From assembly GCF_003860135.1 (NCBI RefSeq), contig NZ_RQYN01000010.1, positions 1-64,000 of the forward strand: a stretch of 64,000 nt of DNA, read 5' to 3'. A program made the translations under genes and the position numbers. Positions 9,598 through 18,211 of the stretch are shown piece by piece. The DNA comes from Tannerella forsythia (GTDB lineage Bacteria > Bacteroidota > Bacteroidia > Bacteroidales > Tannerellaceae). The notes below the pieces were generated by a model that saw nothing but the letters and a program-made list of their open reading frames with translations, had not been told where the DNA came from and did no database searches. Numbering within the stretch: position 1 is the first letter of the stretch; each line of letters begins with the position of its first letter.

Positions 9598-11457
9598 TTA
9601 TTTGCCCTCCATAATTTTCGTAAATTCTTCAACTAAGCGGGATACGACAAAGGGTTGTCCTTTGATACGGTTAAACTTGTGTGGATTGAAGTCTTTGACC
9701 TTGCTCCGCAGATAGCTGGCAAACTGTCCGTTATTCTGTTCGGCTACCACAACGTTGGGATACTGTTCCAGGATTTGCTCCGTATTTTTAGGCAACGGGT
9801 TGATGAAACGGAAATGAGCCAATCCGACCTTATGGCCGTTCTGACGCAGAATGTCCATCGCCTCATGCAGATGACCGAACGTTCCTCCCCAACCCACAAT
9901 CAGCAGATCGGCATCCTGGTCGCCCAACACTTCGACTTCGGGAATATAATCTGCAATTTTATCGATTTTCCCCTGACGTGTCTGTACCATCTTCTGGTGG
10001 TTCTTCGGATCGGTCGAGATAGAGCTGGTATCGTAATCTTTCTCTAATCCCCCGATACGATGGGTAAAGCCCTCGGTGCCGGGTACCGCCCAATAGCGAA
10101 CGAGGCTTTCTTTATCGCGCCGATAAGCCTTCCACGGCTCCTCACTCTTGTAATTCTCCACGTAGTTCGGCTTGATCGCCGGATAATCGTTCAGATAATC
10201 CGGAATACGCCAGGCTGAAGAACCGTTGGCAATAAACGCATCAGTCAGCAGAATGACCGGACTCATGTGTTCTACAGCCAACTTACCGGCCCAATAGGCC
10301 ATATCGAAGCAATCGGTAGGAGTCGAGGCAGCCAGTACAACGACAGGGCTTTCCCCGTTTCGTCCGTAAAGCGCCTGCATCAAGTCGGCCTGCTCGCTCT
10401 TGGTTGGCATACCGGTCGACGGGCCTCCGCGCTGCACGTCGATCACCACCAACGGCAACTCGGCAATCATGGCCAATCCGATGGCTTCGCTTTTGAGTGC
10501 CAGTCCGGGGCCGGAAGTCGACGTTACCCCCAAGCAGCCGGCGAAGCTGGCGCCGATCGCCGTACAAATTCCGGCAATCTCGTCTTCAGCCTGTACCGTA
10601 ATGACACCAAGGTTTTTATGCTTGGAAAGTTCGTGCAAAATATCGGTTGCGGGAGTGATCGGATAACTGCCAAGGAACAGCCGGAGGTTACCTTTTTCGG
10701 CTGCGGCGATCAATCCGTACGAAGTAGCATTGTTACCGTTCACATCCATATAGACGCCGGGCTTCTGCTTCGATCCTTCGATTCGATAAGTCGAAACGGA
10801 GGCATGAATGTTGTTCCCGTAGTTGTAGCCGTCGGTCAGAGCCTTGATATTGGCTTTGGCGATGTCCGGTTTTTTAGCGAACTTCGTCTGAAGCATGGTC
10901 ATGGCATGATCTAACGGACGGTCGAACAGCCAACAGACGAGTCCGAGCGTAAACATGTTCTTGCAGCGCAAGGCCGACTTGTTATCCAGCCCGAATTCGG
11001 CCAGTCCGTCGCGCACCATGGTCGAGATCGGTGCGGAAACGACCTGCACATTCGTTAGACCAAGCTCCTGAATGGGATCTTCGGTTTTAAACTCGGCCTT
11101 CTCAAGGTCTCTCGTCGTGAACGAGTCGGAGTCGATGATTACGATCGAACCCGGTCTGAGGTTCTTCACGTTCACTTTAAGCGCCGCCGGATTCATCGCT
11201 ACCAATACATCGGCCTTATCACCGGGGGTGTACACTTTCTTCGTTCCCAGATGTACCTGAAAACCGGAAATGCCGCTCAGCGAGCCTTGCGGCGCACGCA
11301 CTTCGGCCGGATAGTCGGGAAACGTGGAAATATCGTTCCCGAAGACGGCCGACAGATTGGAGAAGATCGTGCCGGTAAGTTGCATACCATCACCACTATC
11401 TCCCGAAAAACGGATCACCACATGATCCAGTGTCGTTACTTTGGTTGGTTCTGTCAT
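9598..11457 (-). CDS. korA: 2-oxoacid:acceptor oxidoreductase, fused gamma-alpha subunit
   Basis: Partner of KorB. Residues about 1-190 form the gamma domain (FSGDSGDGMQLTGTIFSNL near the start). Residues about 200-619 form the alpha domain, with GSYPITPATDILHELSKHK and a transketolase-like core. GVTSTSGPGLALKSEAIGLA follows, and GTFGHLHEAMD lies near the C-terminus. The gamma-alpha fusion of about 620 aa is typical of anaerobic bacterial and archaeal KorA. The reaction feeds low-potential electrons to ferredoxin and supplies succinyl-CoA or, in reverse, 2-oxoglutarate. It lies 58 bases downstream of aroK on the same strand. Confidence 0.94.
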   Translation of the reverse strand: MTEPTKVTTLDHVVIRFSGDSGDGMQLTGTIFSNLSAVFGNDISTFPDYPAEVRAPQGSLSGISGFQVHLGTKKVYTPGDKADVLVAMNPAALKVNVKNLRPGSIVIIDSDSFTTRDLEKAEFKTEDPIQELGLTNVQVVSAPISTMVRDGLAEFGLDNKSALRCKNMFTLGLVCWLFDRPLDHAMTMLQTKFAKKPDIAKANIKALTDGYNYGNNIHASVSTYRIEGSKQKPGVYMDVNGNNATSYGLIAAAEKGNLRLFLGSYPITPATDILHELSKHKNLGVITVQAEDEIAGICTAIGASFAGCLGVTSTSGPGLALKSEAIGLAMIAELPLVVIDVQRGGPSTGMPTKSEQADLMQALYGRNGESPVVVLAASTPTDCFDMAYWAGKLAVEHMSPVILLTDAFIANGSSAWRIPDYLNDYPAIKPNYVENYKSEEPWKAYRRDKESLVRYWAVPGTEGFTHRIGGLEKDYDTSSISTDPKNHQKMVQTRQGKIDKIADYIPEVEVLGDQDADLLIVGWGGTFGHLHEAMDILRQNGHKVGLAHFRFINPLPKNTEQILEQYPNVVVAEQNNGQFASYLRSKVKDFNPHKFNRIKGQPFVVSRLVEEFTKIMEGK

Positions 11458-11515
11458 GACAATTTAAATATTGTTCAATATTTTCAGAAAAAGTATAATT
11501 ATATGGATATATATT

Positions 11516-12052
11516 TTACGAATAGCGTGTGTCAATCATTTCTTGAAGTTTCGAAGCCAGTGTTGTGACGTGATTCTCGGTAACCAGTACTTCTACATCG
11601 AATGTAATGTGTGCCTGTTCGTAAAAAGGAGCGCGCTCCGTCAAGGATACTTTGACGAAATGCGTCAAGCCCGCTCCCGAAAGCCCTTTCAATAAGGGAC
11701 GGTTCGGCCTGCAATGTTCGAGACGATCGGACAGACCTTGAGGAGAAGCCTTTAAATAGACGGTCGTCCCGATGGAATTCATGTATGCCATGTTGTCAAA
11801 AAAACACGGAGTGCCTCCTCCGGTAGAAATAACCACGTTTTCAAAATCAGCCACTTCATGCAAGGCCTTTTTCTCGATTTGCCGAAACGCCTCTTCTCCC
11901 TTTTCTTCAAAAATCTGTCGGACCGTTTTACGATACCGGCCCTCCATAAAGTGATCGAGGTCAATAAACGACAAGCCGCTTTGCTTCGAAAGCTCTTTGC
12001 CCATCGTTGTCTTACCGGCTCCCATGTAGCCAATCAGAAAAATGCGTCTCAT
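11516..12052 (-). CDS. aroK: Shikimate kinase
   Basis: Phosphorylates shikimate at O3 in aromatic amino acid synthesis. The P-loop GYMGAGKTTMGKELS is near residues 8-22, FIDLDHFME binds shikimate, and VISTGGGTPCF forms the third conserved block. Length 178 aa is normal. It precedes korA by 58 bases without an obvious terminator, so co-transcription is possible. A -7 element TACCTTTG lies on the minus strand at 12073-12080. Confidence 0.95.
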   Translation of the reverse strand: MRRIFLIGYMGAGKTTMGKELSKQSGLSFIDLDHFMEGRYRKTVRQIFEEKGEEAFRQIEKKALHEVADFENVVISTGGGTPCFFDNMAYMNSIGTTVYLKASPQGLSDRLEHCRPNRPLLKGLSGAGLTHFVKVSLTERAPFYEQAHITFDVEVLVTENHVTTLASKLQEMIDTRYS

Positions 12053-12200
12053 GCTACTGACTTTTTCGGGGGCAAAGGTAGAAAATAAATCATAAAAGAA
12101 GCCTGCTCTGTAAATAATCTTCAGGGCAACCTGTTAAATTCGGTCATAACGGTCTGTTTGAACAGAACAAAACAGACTAAATAAAGCCCGGAGAAATAAA

Positions 12201-12290
12201 ACGATGTGTGATGATGGGCGACCCCCTTCGTTGCTTGTGGAATGTGGCCTGGTTACATGTGTCGGTATGTTTCCTTGCTCTCATTCTTAA
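12201..12290. repeat. Dispersed repeat, copy 2 (partner at 167-259)
   Basis: It matches 167-259 in the same orientation with scattered differences and one or two single-base gaps. It ends where the possible coding remnant begins. Confidence 0.5.
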
Positions 12291-12475
12291 CATATTGAGG
12301 TGTATCGAAAGAATCTCTCTCTGGTTTTGCAATCTAAAGTAAGCAGGGATATTCCCGATGCCGGCAAAATCAGTTCGTTCTCTCTGATTTTACCGGATAA
12401 TCCGTTTTTCCGGATCACACTTTCTATCGTTTCTTCTTCGTGGGGTTTGACGAACATACTGTTGGATAAACCCAA
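12287..12475 (-). pseudogene. Possible C-terminal remnant of a glycoside hydrolase (62 codons)
   Basis: A 62-codon open frame whose end (NELILPASGISLLTLDCK) resembles the C-terminal beta-sandwich of arabinofuranosidase-like hydrolases, where LPAxSxxxLTL is common. There is no upstream body of the enzyme: the frame stops in repeat DNA. It may equally be a chance frame. Confidence 0.25.
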
Positions 12476-12920
12476 ATTACGCGATACACTGTTCGGCGTT
12501 TGCCATTATTTAATGTTAATTGTCAATGGTTAATTGTCATACCGGGTACATGATTCGGCGTGTACCATGCATAACCATTGACAATTAATCATTAATAACT
12601 ATTATGTCAGGCTTACAGCCCTCCGACGAAATGCGATGCCTTTTTCCCCAACGCTTCGCATTGGGCTGAATTATTACGCCCTTTCAGGGCTGTTTCAGCA
12701 ATCAACAGTCAGTATTCAGCAATCAGGACATGACAGAACAGCCAACAAATCAACAAATCAACAACTAAACACCTCAACAATTTAAGAACTCACCGCCTCT
12801 GCGGGGGTTACGAGGGCTGAAAGCCCGAATTATTTCAGCCCCATCCCGCAAGGGTGGGGTATATTGACATCCGGACCTTGTTCAGAGGGCTGAAGGCCTG
12901 AATTAAATTCATGCTTATTT
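12471..12920. repeat. Modular REP-like composite repeat, copy A
   Basis: The segment contains three blocks that recur in reverse orientation at 49226-49571. The first is a unit around CGCGATACACTGTTCGGCG. The second is CCAACGCTTCGCATTGGGC with GCCCTTTCAGGGC. The third is a block from GGGCTGAAAGCCCGAATTA through CATCCGGACCTTGTTC to TTAAATTCATGCTT. Each block contains internal palindromes such as GGGCTGAAAGCCC. The order of the blocks relative to the 71-bp element differs from the other copy. No transposase is nearby. Confidence 0.85.
12517..12587 (+). repeat. 71-bp element with 15-bp terminal inverted repeats, copy A
   Basis: Left arm TAATTGTCAATGGTT (12517-12531) is the exact reverse complement of the right arm (12573-12587). 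The core contains a second palindrome, GGTACA...TGTACC. The reverse complement differs from 49353-49423 at only two positions that I can see. Confidence 0.9.
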
Positions 12921-13030
12921 TTTCTATTGCAGAATCTGGGATGAATAGTAAAAAGAGGCATTCATCCCGGAATCATAAAGGCATGACATGGTAAATTTCA
13001 AACAGGAAACTCAACCCGAAAGTATAAATT

Positions 13031-13094
13031 TTCCAATGGAAATTTGTTTTATTGGAAACATGTATTTATCTTTGCGCCATTATTTCCATTGGAA
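13031..13094. promoter_or_regulatory. Twin TTCCANTGGAA operators around the CoA-disulfide reductase promoter
   Basis: TTCCAATGGAA (13031-13041) and TTCCATTGGAA (13084-13094) are 11-bp palindromes starting 53 bases apart, about five helical turns. They bracket a promoter with -33 TTTG (13043-13046), a 20-base spacer and -7 TATCTTTG (13067-13074). A half-site TTGGAA lies between (13052-13057). The MarR-type regulator at the end of the operon is a candidate ligand (inference). Confidence 0.75.
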
Positions 13095-13132
13095 TATAAT
13101 AAACATATCATAAAATAGAATATTGATTCAAG

Positions 13133-15577
13133 ATGAAATACATGATTATAGGCGGAGTTGCGGGAGGAGCGACCGCGGCGGCAAGGATTCGACGCGCGGA
13201 TGAATTTGCGGAGATCGTACTGCTTGAAAAAGGAAAATACATCTCGTACGCCAATTGCGGACTACCTTATTATATTGGCGGCACAATCGGGGAGCGCGAA
13301 AAACTGTTTGTGCAAAAGCCCGAATCATTCGGTCGCCGGTTTAAGATCGACGTAAGGGTTGAAAACGAGGCCGTCGCGATTGATCCGTCGAAACAGACAG
13401 TGACCATACGGCGTGCAGATGGTTCTTCCTACACGGAAACGTATGACAAGCTATTGCTTTCTCCCGGTGCATCAGCCATCCGTCCGCCGTTGAAAGGGAT
13501 CGACAGCAAAGGGATTTTTACGCTTCGGAATGTGGAGGATACCGACCGGATCAAGGCGTACATCACTTCGCACAAGGTAGAAAACGCGGTGATTGTCGGG
13601 GCCGGATTTATCGGTCTGGAGATGGCCGAGAACTTGCATCAAACAGGAGCGCACGTATCCGTTGTCGAGATGGGTAACCAAGTGATGGCGCCCGTCGACT
13701 TTTCGATAGCTTCGCATGTTCATCAGCATCTGTTGCAAAAAGGAGTATCGCTTTTCTTGGAGCAGAGCGTCGAAGGTTTTGAACGCAAGGGAGACAAGAT
13801 CGAAGTTCTCCTTAAGAGTGGTAAAACGCTTACGACCGATATCGTAATACTCTCCATCGGCGTCCGTCCCCGTACCGAATTGGCGAAGAAGGCCGGAATA
13901 GCTCTCGGCGAGACCGGAGGCATACGCGTAGATGAATACCTCGAAACGTCGGTAAAAAACATCTATGCCGTAGGAGATGCCATCGAATATCCACATCCCC
14001 TGACCGGCAAACCTTACCTGAACTTTCTCGCCAATCCGGCCAATCGGCAAGGACGTATCGTGGCGGACAATATGGTTTTCGGAAATACAACGAAATATGA
14101 AGGTGCGATGGGCACGTCGATTGCGAAAGTTTTCGATCTGACGGTTGCTTCGACCGGTCTGGCCGGCAAACGTCTCAAACAGTTGGAGATGGATTATGCC
14201 GGATCCACGACGCATTCCGTTTCCCACGCAAGTTATTATCCCGACGCGTTGCCTTTGACCGTCAAGCTCACGTTTCACCCTGAAACGGGCGAACTCTACG
14301 GTGCGCAGGCGGTCGGATATGAAGGAGTGGATAAACGCATCGACCAGATTGCGCTACTGATCAAAAACGGCGGCACGATTTACGATTTGATGAAAGTCGA
14401 ACACGCGTACGCCCCGCCCTTCTCGTCGGCTAAAGATCCGATAGCCATCGCAGGCTACGTGGCGAACAATATCGTCAGCAGAACGATGCCGGTCGTTTCA
14501 TGGCGAGATGTCGTACGAGCTGACCGTGACAAGGTGTTCCTGCTCGATGCGCGTACTCCGGCAGAATATGCGTTCGGAACGATCGAAGGGGCTGTAAATA
14601 TCCCGCTCGACGATTTGCGCGACCGTCTCGACGAAATCCCCAAAGACAAAGAGATTTATACGTTCTGCGCGGTCGGTCTTCGCGGCTATCTGGCGCAACA
14701 AATCCTGCGGGCACATGGCTTCGCACGAGTAAAGAATCTTTCGGGAGGATACAAAACTTATTCCACCTGCATCGCGCCCTTGTCCAATCAGCCGATGCCG
14801 ACACCTTCGAAGACGAACATCAATACAGAGACTCAGGTGAAGAATGAAACGAAGGTCGTTCGGGTCGATGCCTGCGGGCTGCAATGTCCGGGACCGGTGA
14901 TGAAACTTAAACAGGCCATCGATTCGATCGGCGAAGGCGAGCGCATTGAAATGGTAGCCACCGATCCCGGGTTTGCCCGCGATGCTCAGGCATGGTGTAA
15001 TACGACGGGGCAACGTCTGATTTCGATGGCAGACGAGAAAGGCAAATATACGGTTGTCATCGAGAAAGGTGCATCACAAGCTTGCCGGACGGTGACGTCG
15101 TGCGATGGCAAGTCGAAGACCCTGATCATGTTCAGCGACGACTTGGACAAGGCGCTGGCCACGTTCGTACTGGCCGGAGGCGCGGCCGCCACAGGGCATA
15201 AAACAACGATATTCTTTACGTTCTGGGGACTGAATGTCATCAAAAAAGTATCGAAGCCGAAGGTCAAAAAAGATATTTTCGGACGTATGTTCGGGATGAT
15301 GCTGCCGTCCAGCTCCCTGAAGCTCCATCTCTCCAAGATGAGTATGTTCGGGATTGGCGACAAGATGATGCGCCATATCATGAAGCGGAAAGGCATCGAC
15401 TCGCTCGAAACGTTGCGTCAGCAAGCGATCGATCTTGGAGTAGAGTTTATCGCTTGCCAGATGTCGATGGATGTGATGGGCGTGAAACGCGAAGAGCTGC
15501 TCGACGAAGTCACCGTGGGCGGAGTAGCCACCTACATGGAACGCGCGGAAGAAGCCAACGTCAACTTATTCATATAA
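13133..15577 (+). CDS. Four-domain CoA-disulfide reductase (FAD/NAD - rhodanese - TusA - DsrE-like)
   Basis: A cytosolic multidomain sulfur/redox enzyme. Residues 1 to about 450 form an FAD/NAD(P)H disulfide reductase: GGVAGGATAAARIRR at the FAD site, Cys42 in YANCGLPYYIGG as in CoA-disulfide reductases, and YAVGDAIEYP. About 460-550 is a rhodanese domain with loop Cys512-AVGLR. About 575-650 is a TusA domain with Cys581 and Cys585 in CGLQCPGPVMK. The rest, 655-814, is a DsrE/peroxiredoxin-like domain with Cys775. All catalytic Cys are present. It probably reduces CoA or other persulfides and passes sulfane sulfur between its own domains. It is the first gene of an operon with DUF6132, thioredoxin and MarR. 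Confidence 0.93.
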   Translation: MKYMIIGGVAGGATAAARIRRADEFAEIVLLEKGKYISYANCGLPYYIGGTIGEREKLFVQKPESFGRRFKIDVRVENEAVAIDPSKQTVTIRRADGSSYTETYDKLLLSPGASAIRPPLKGIDSKGIFTLRNVEDTDRIKAYITSHKVENAVIVGAGFIGLEMAENLHQTGAHVSVVEMGNQVMAPVDFSIASHVHQHLLQKGVSLFLEQSVEGFERKGDKIEVLLKSGKTLTTDIVILSIGVRPRTELAKKAGIALGETGGIRVDEYLETSVKNIYAVGDAIEYPHPLTGKPYLNFLANPANRQGRIVADNMVFGNTTKYEGAMGTSIAKVFDLTVASTGLAGKRLKQLEMDYAGSTTHSVSHASYYPDALPLTVKLTFHPETGELYGAQAVGYEGVDKRIDQIALLIKNGGTIYDLMKVEHAYAPPFSSAKDPIAIAGYVANNIVSRTMPVVSWRDVVRADRDKVFLLDARTPAEYAFGTIEGAVNIPLDDLRDRLDEIPKDKEIYTFCAVGLRGYLAQQILRAHGFARVKNLSGGYKTYSTCIAPLSNQPMPTPSKTNINTETQVKNETKVVRVDACGLQCPGPVMKLKQAIDSIGEGERIEMVATDPGFARDAQAWCNTTGQRLISMADEKGKYTVVIEKGASQACRTVTSCDGKSKTLIMFSDDLDKALATFVLAGGAAATGHKTTIFFTFWGLNVIKKVSKPKVKKDIFGRMFGMMLPSSSLKLHLSKMSMFGIGDKMMRHIMKRKGIDSLETLRQQAIDLGVEFIACQMSMDVMGVKREELLDEVTVGGVATYMERAEEANVNLFI

Positions 15578-15593
15578 ATATATAATAACAGCA

Positions 15594-15794
15594 ATGGAAA
15601 CAAAATCATTAAAAAAACACGGGCTTACCCTGCTCGGCACCTTGTTGGGAGGTGTGGGAGGATTCCTGTATTGGAAATTCGTAGGCTGTGCAAGTGGCAC
15701 TTGCCCCATCACGGCGTCGCCTATTGGCAGTGTCATTTGGGGTGCTGTCACAGGCGGCCTGTTACTCAGTATGTTTAACAAACCATCTAAATAA
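15594..15794 (+). CDS. DUF6132-like small membrane protein with CxxxxC motif
   Basis: A 66-residue protein with two hydrophobic segments (about 11-28 and 43-58). The connecting stretch GCASGTCPITASPIGS holds two Cys, a pattern seen in small membrane proteins accompanying rhodanese or thioredoxin genes. It starts 16 bases after the CoA-disulfide reductase and 8 bases before the thioredoxin gene. The Cys pair is likely to take part in thiol or sulfur exchange at the membrane (inference). Confidence 0.8.
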   Translation: METKSLKKHGLTLLGTLLGGVGGFLYWKFVGCASGTCPITASPIGSVIWGAVTGGLLLSMFNKPSK

Positions 15795-15802
15795 TCACTC
15801 CA

Positions 15803-16261
15803 ATGAATAAATTATTTTTAATTTTATTTGCCTCGGTGGCGATGATCGCCTGCGGCAACAAAGAAGCAAAACATAATCATTCTGAAAACGAAGAAAAAAT
15901 GAAAACAGTAGAATTAACAAAAGCAGAATTTTTAACGAAAGTAGCGAACTATGAGACGAACCCGTCGGAATGGAAATATCTGGGCGATAAGCCGGCTTTG
16001 ATCGATTTTTATGCTTCCTGGTGCGGTCCGTGCAAAATGATTGCTCCGATTCTCGAAGAGTTGGCTGCCGAATATGGCGACAGCATCGTGATTTACAAGA
16101 TCGACACGGAGAAAGAGCAAGAGCTGGCCGCAGCCTTCGGCATCCGTTCCATCCCGTCGTTACTGTTCGTTCCGATGAACGAGCAACCTCAGATGAGCAT
16201 GGGCGCCATGGGCAAAGCCGAATTGAAGAAAGCCATCGACGAGATCCTGCTGAAAAAGTAA
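15803..16261 (+). CDS. Thioredoxin-fold lipoprotein
   Basis: Signal peptide with lipobox MIAC gives a lipidated Cys17; a His/Glu-rich linker (18-35) follows and then a complete thioredoxin domain. WCGPCK at 73-78 is the redox motif, and the cis-Pro region SIPSLLF is intact. The protein should be anchored in an envelope membrane facing the periplasm and handle disulfides or persulfides there. It is the third gene in the operon, beginning 8 bases after DUF6132. Many Bacteroidales have such a thioredoxin beside a CoA-disulfide reductase. Confidence 0.92.
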   Translation: MNKLFLILFASVAMIACGNKEAKHNHSENEEKMKTVELTKAEFLTKVANYETNPSEWKYLGDKPALIDFYASWCGPCKMIAPILEELAAEYGDSIVIYKIDTEKEQELAAAFGIRSIPSLLFVPMNEQPQMSMGAMGKAELKKAIDEILLKK

Positions 16262-16266
16262 GTGCG

Positions 16267-16632
16267 ATGCCGGAGAACATGGACAAATTATGTAAAATCA
16301 GGGATGTGCAGCGAAGCATCATCGCCTTCGAGCAGCGCTTCGTGAAACGCTACGGGATCTGCCTCAACGAAGGGATGCTTCTTTGCTCCCTTCATAAGTC
16401 GGGGCGTTTATCGTCGGGTGAACTGGGCGAGTTGTTGGGACTGACTCCCTCGAACACGTCGAAAGTCATCGCCTCGGTCGAGGAGAAAGGATTGATTACC
16501 CGCATCCTCGGGACGACGGATAAACGACAGATGTACTTTGTCCTGACGGAAAAAGGACACGAAAGAATCGCTTCGATCTGTTGCGAAGAAATCGAGATTC
16601 CGAAGTCTCTGAACGAAATCATTACTTCGTAA
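16267..16632 (+). CDS. MarR-family transcriptional regulator
   Basis: A winged-helix regulator of 121 aa. Residues 40-100 contain LSSGELGELLGLTPSNTSKVIASVEEKGLITR, the MarR recognition helix region, followed by the wing DKRQMYFVLTEKGHERI. The start at 16267 (MPENMDK) is 5 bases after the thioredoxin stop; Met at 16279 is an alternative. As last gene of the sulfur/redox operon it is likely its own regulator. Two Cys near the end (SICCEE) could serve as a thiol sensor, which is an inference from position only. A terminator follows at 16677. Confidence 0.88.
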   Translation: MPENMDKLCKIRDVQRSIIAFEQRFVKRYGICLNEGMLLCSLHKSGRLSSGELGELLGLTPSNTSKVIASVEEKGLITRILGTTDKRQMYFVLTEKGHERIASICCEEIEIPKSLNEIITS

Positions 16633-16676
16633 AAGACGAGAAAAGCAACAGACCTTATTCGCATCCGCATTCCATG

Positions 16677-16724
16677 GCCTTTGCTCCGGTGCTCCAATTA
16701 TGGAGACCGGCGTAAAGGCTTTTT
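16677..16724 (+). terminator. Rho-independent terminator after the redox operon
   Basis: GCCTTT...CCGGTGCTCC pairs with GGAGACCGG...AAAGGC around AATTAT and is followed by TTTTT. It is 45 bases past the MarR stop. Confidence 0.8.
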
Positions 16725-16825
16725 CTATTGGGAGAATCGATAACACGTCACCTCGCGGAAGAAACCGAAACGCTCGGTTTGAAAGGAAATCCTGCCCCAA
16801 AAACGACCGAATAATCCGAAAAAAA

Positions 16826-16856
16826 TTGTACGTCGGAGATAAAGTGTTTACTTTTG
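16826..16856 (+). promoter_or_regulatory. Promoter of the ROK regulator
   Basis: -33 TTG at 16826-16828, a 20-base spacer, and -7 TACTTTTG at 16849-16856. The predicted transcript start lies just before the chosen ATG at 16874 and excludes the longer open frame from 16700. Confidence 0.65.
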
Positions 16857-16873
16857 CGCGACAATCGAAAGAT

Positions 16874-18082
16874 ATGGGAGCAAAGTTTTTGATTACTGCC
16901 GAGAGTAACAATCGGACCGAGATGCTGAAGAAGAAAATCATTCAGTATTATATTGCGAATGGCGATACCACAATCGCCGAACTGTGCAGAGAAGTAGATC
17001 TGAGCGTACCGACTGTCACCAAACTTATCGGCGAACTGCAGGAAGACGGCTATATTCTGGACTTTGGCAAGCAAGACACGAGCGGTGGACGTAAGCCGAA
17101 CATCTACGGACTGAATCCCGATTCCGGTTACTTTATCGGAGTCGATGTGATGCGCGATCGCGTGCATTTGGCAGCCGTCGATTTCAAGGGCGGACGCCTC
17201 AGGATGAACGAAAACGTTCCCTATAAACTCGAAAATACACGCGAAGCGTTAGATGTTCTGTGCGAGATCATCGCCCAATTTATCAATGTGCTGCCCATCC
17301 CTCGTTCCAAAATATTGGCCATCGGCGTAAACATTTCGGGGCGCGTCAATCCCATGTCGGGCTACAGTTACAGCATTTTTTATTTCGAAGAAAAGCCGCT
17401 CGCCGAACTGTTCGAAGAAATACTCGGCATTAAAACGTACGTCGAGAACGATTCGCGAGCGATGACATACGGCGAATACATGCAGGGCGTCGTACAGGGC
17501 GAGAAGAACGTCCTCTTCCTCAACCTGACGTGGGGACTGGGGCTCGGCATCATCGTCGACGGACGCCTCTATTACGGAAAATCGGGCTTCTCCGGCGAGT
17601 TCGGACACTTCTGCCTTTTCGATAACGAGATTCTCTGCCATTGCGGCAAAAAAGGATGTCTCGAAACCGAGGCTTCGGGGGCAGCGCTCTACCGGCACCT
17701 TGTGGCACGCCATAAGGAAGGTAGCAGCACCATTTTGGCACCACGCCTCGAAAGCGGCGAACCCGTCTCGCTGGCCGATCTGATCGAGGCCATCCGGAAA
17801 GAAGATGTTCTTTGTATCGACATCCTCGAACAGATCGCGTTGAATCTCGGAAAAAGCATCGCCGGACTGATCAATATTTTCAATCCCGAGCTTGTCGTAC
17901 TTGGGGGCGCACTCGCCGCAACCGGCGACTATATCCGCCTGCCCATCCGAAGCGCCATCAAGAAATACTCCCTGAATCTTGTCAGTCAGGACACGGAGAT
18001 TAAGCTCTCCCGTCTTCAAGAGCGTGCCGGCGTGATCGGCGCCTGCCTCCTCTCGCGCAGTAAGATGCTTGGGCTGATTTGA
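16874..18082 (+). CDS. ROK-family transcriptional regulator (NagC/Mlc type)
   Basis: A sugar-responsive repressor. An N-terminal winged helix (about 15-80; TIAELCREVDLSVPTVTKLIGELQ) is followed by a ROK sugar-kinase-like domain (about 90-402). The latter has GFSGEFGHFCLFDNE and the zinc-binding CHCGKKGCLE. The start at 16874 gives 402 aa, the usual size. An upstream in-frame extension overlaps the promoter and is not credible. It has a short gap to the next, convergent gene. No sugar operon is adjacent, so its target is not evident here. Confidence 0.9.
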   Translation: MGAKFLITAESNNRTEMLKKKIIQYYIANGDTTIAELCREVDLSVPTVTKLIGELQEDGYILDFGKQDTSGGRKPNIYGLNPDSGYFIGVDVMRDRVHLAAVDFKGGRLRMNENVPYKLENTREALDVLCEIIAQFINVLPIPRSKILAIGVNISGRVNPMSGYSYSIFYFEEKPLAELFEEILGIKTYVENDSRAMTYGEYMQGVVQGEKNVLFLNLTWGLGLGIIVDGRLYYGKSGFSGEFGHFCLFDNEILCHCGKKGCLETEASGAALYRHLVARHKEGSSTILAPRLESGEPVSLADLIEAIRKEDVLCIDILEQIALNLGKSIAGLINIFNPELVVLGGALAATGDYIRLPIRSAIKKYSLNLVSQDTEIKLSRLQERAGVIGACLLSRSKMLGLI

Positions 18083-18113
18083 ACGAGAGACAAACGCACG
18101 ATTTTGTTTTACT

Positions 18114-18175
18114 CGAAAGCCTGAACGTTGACTCTTAAGTGATCAAACGAGACACGAAAAGAGTCAACCAAAGGC
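18114..18175. terminator. Long hairpin between convergent genes
   Basis: GTTGACTCTT (18127-18136) and AAGAGTCAAC (18159-18168) form a perfect 10-bp inverted repeat with a 22-base loop. AGCCT and AGGCT extend the stem outside. It lies between the ROK gene and the oppositely oriented DUF4419 gene and could end both transcripts. Confidence 0.5.
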
Positions 18176-18211
18176 TGTACGCAAACCTCTCTGAAAATCA
18201 ATCGTCTTTTT

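Larger units (their letters stand above)
12053..13132. other. Repeat-rich intergenic island
   Basis: No intact gene. It holds the aroK -7 box (12073-12080), copy 2 of a degenerate dispersed repeat (12201-12290) and a possible decayed C-terminal coding fragment (12287-12475). A modular REP-like composite containing a 71-bp inverted-repeat element (12471-12920) follows, with a low-complexity CAACAAAT-rich stretch near 12740-12790. The promoter and operators of the CoA-disulfide reductase gene are at the right edge. Confidence 0.7.
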
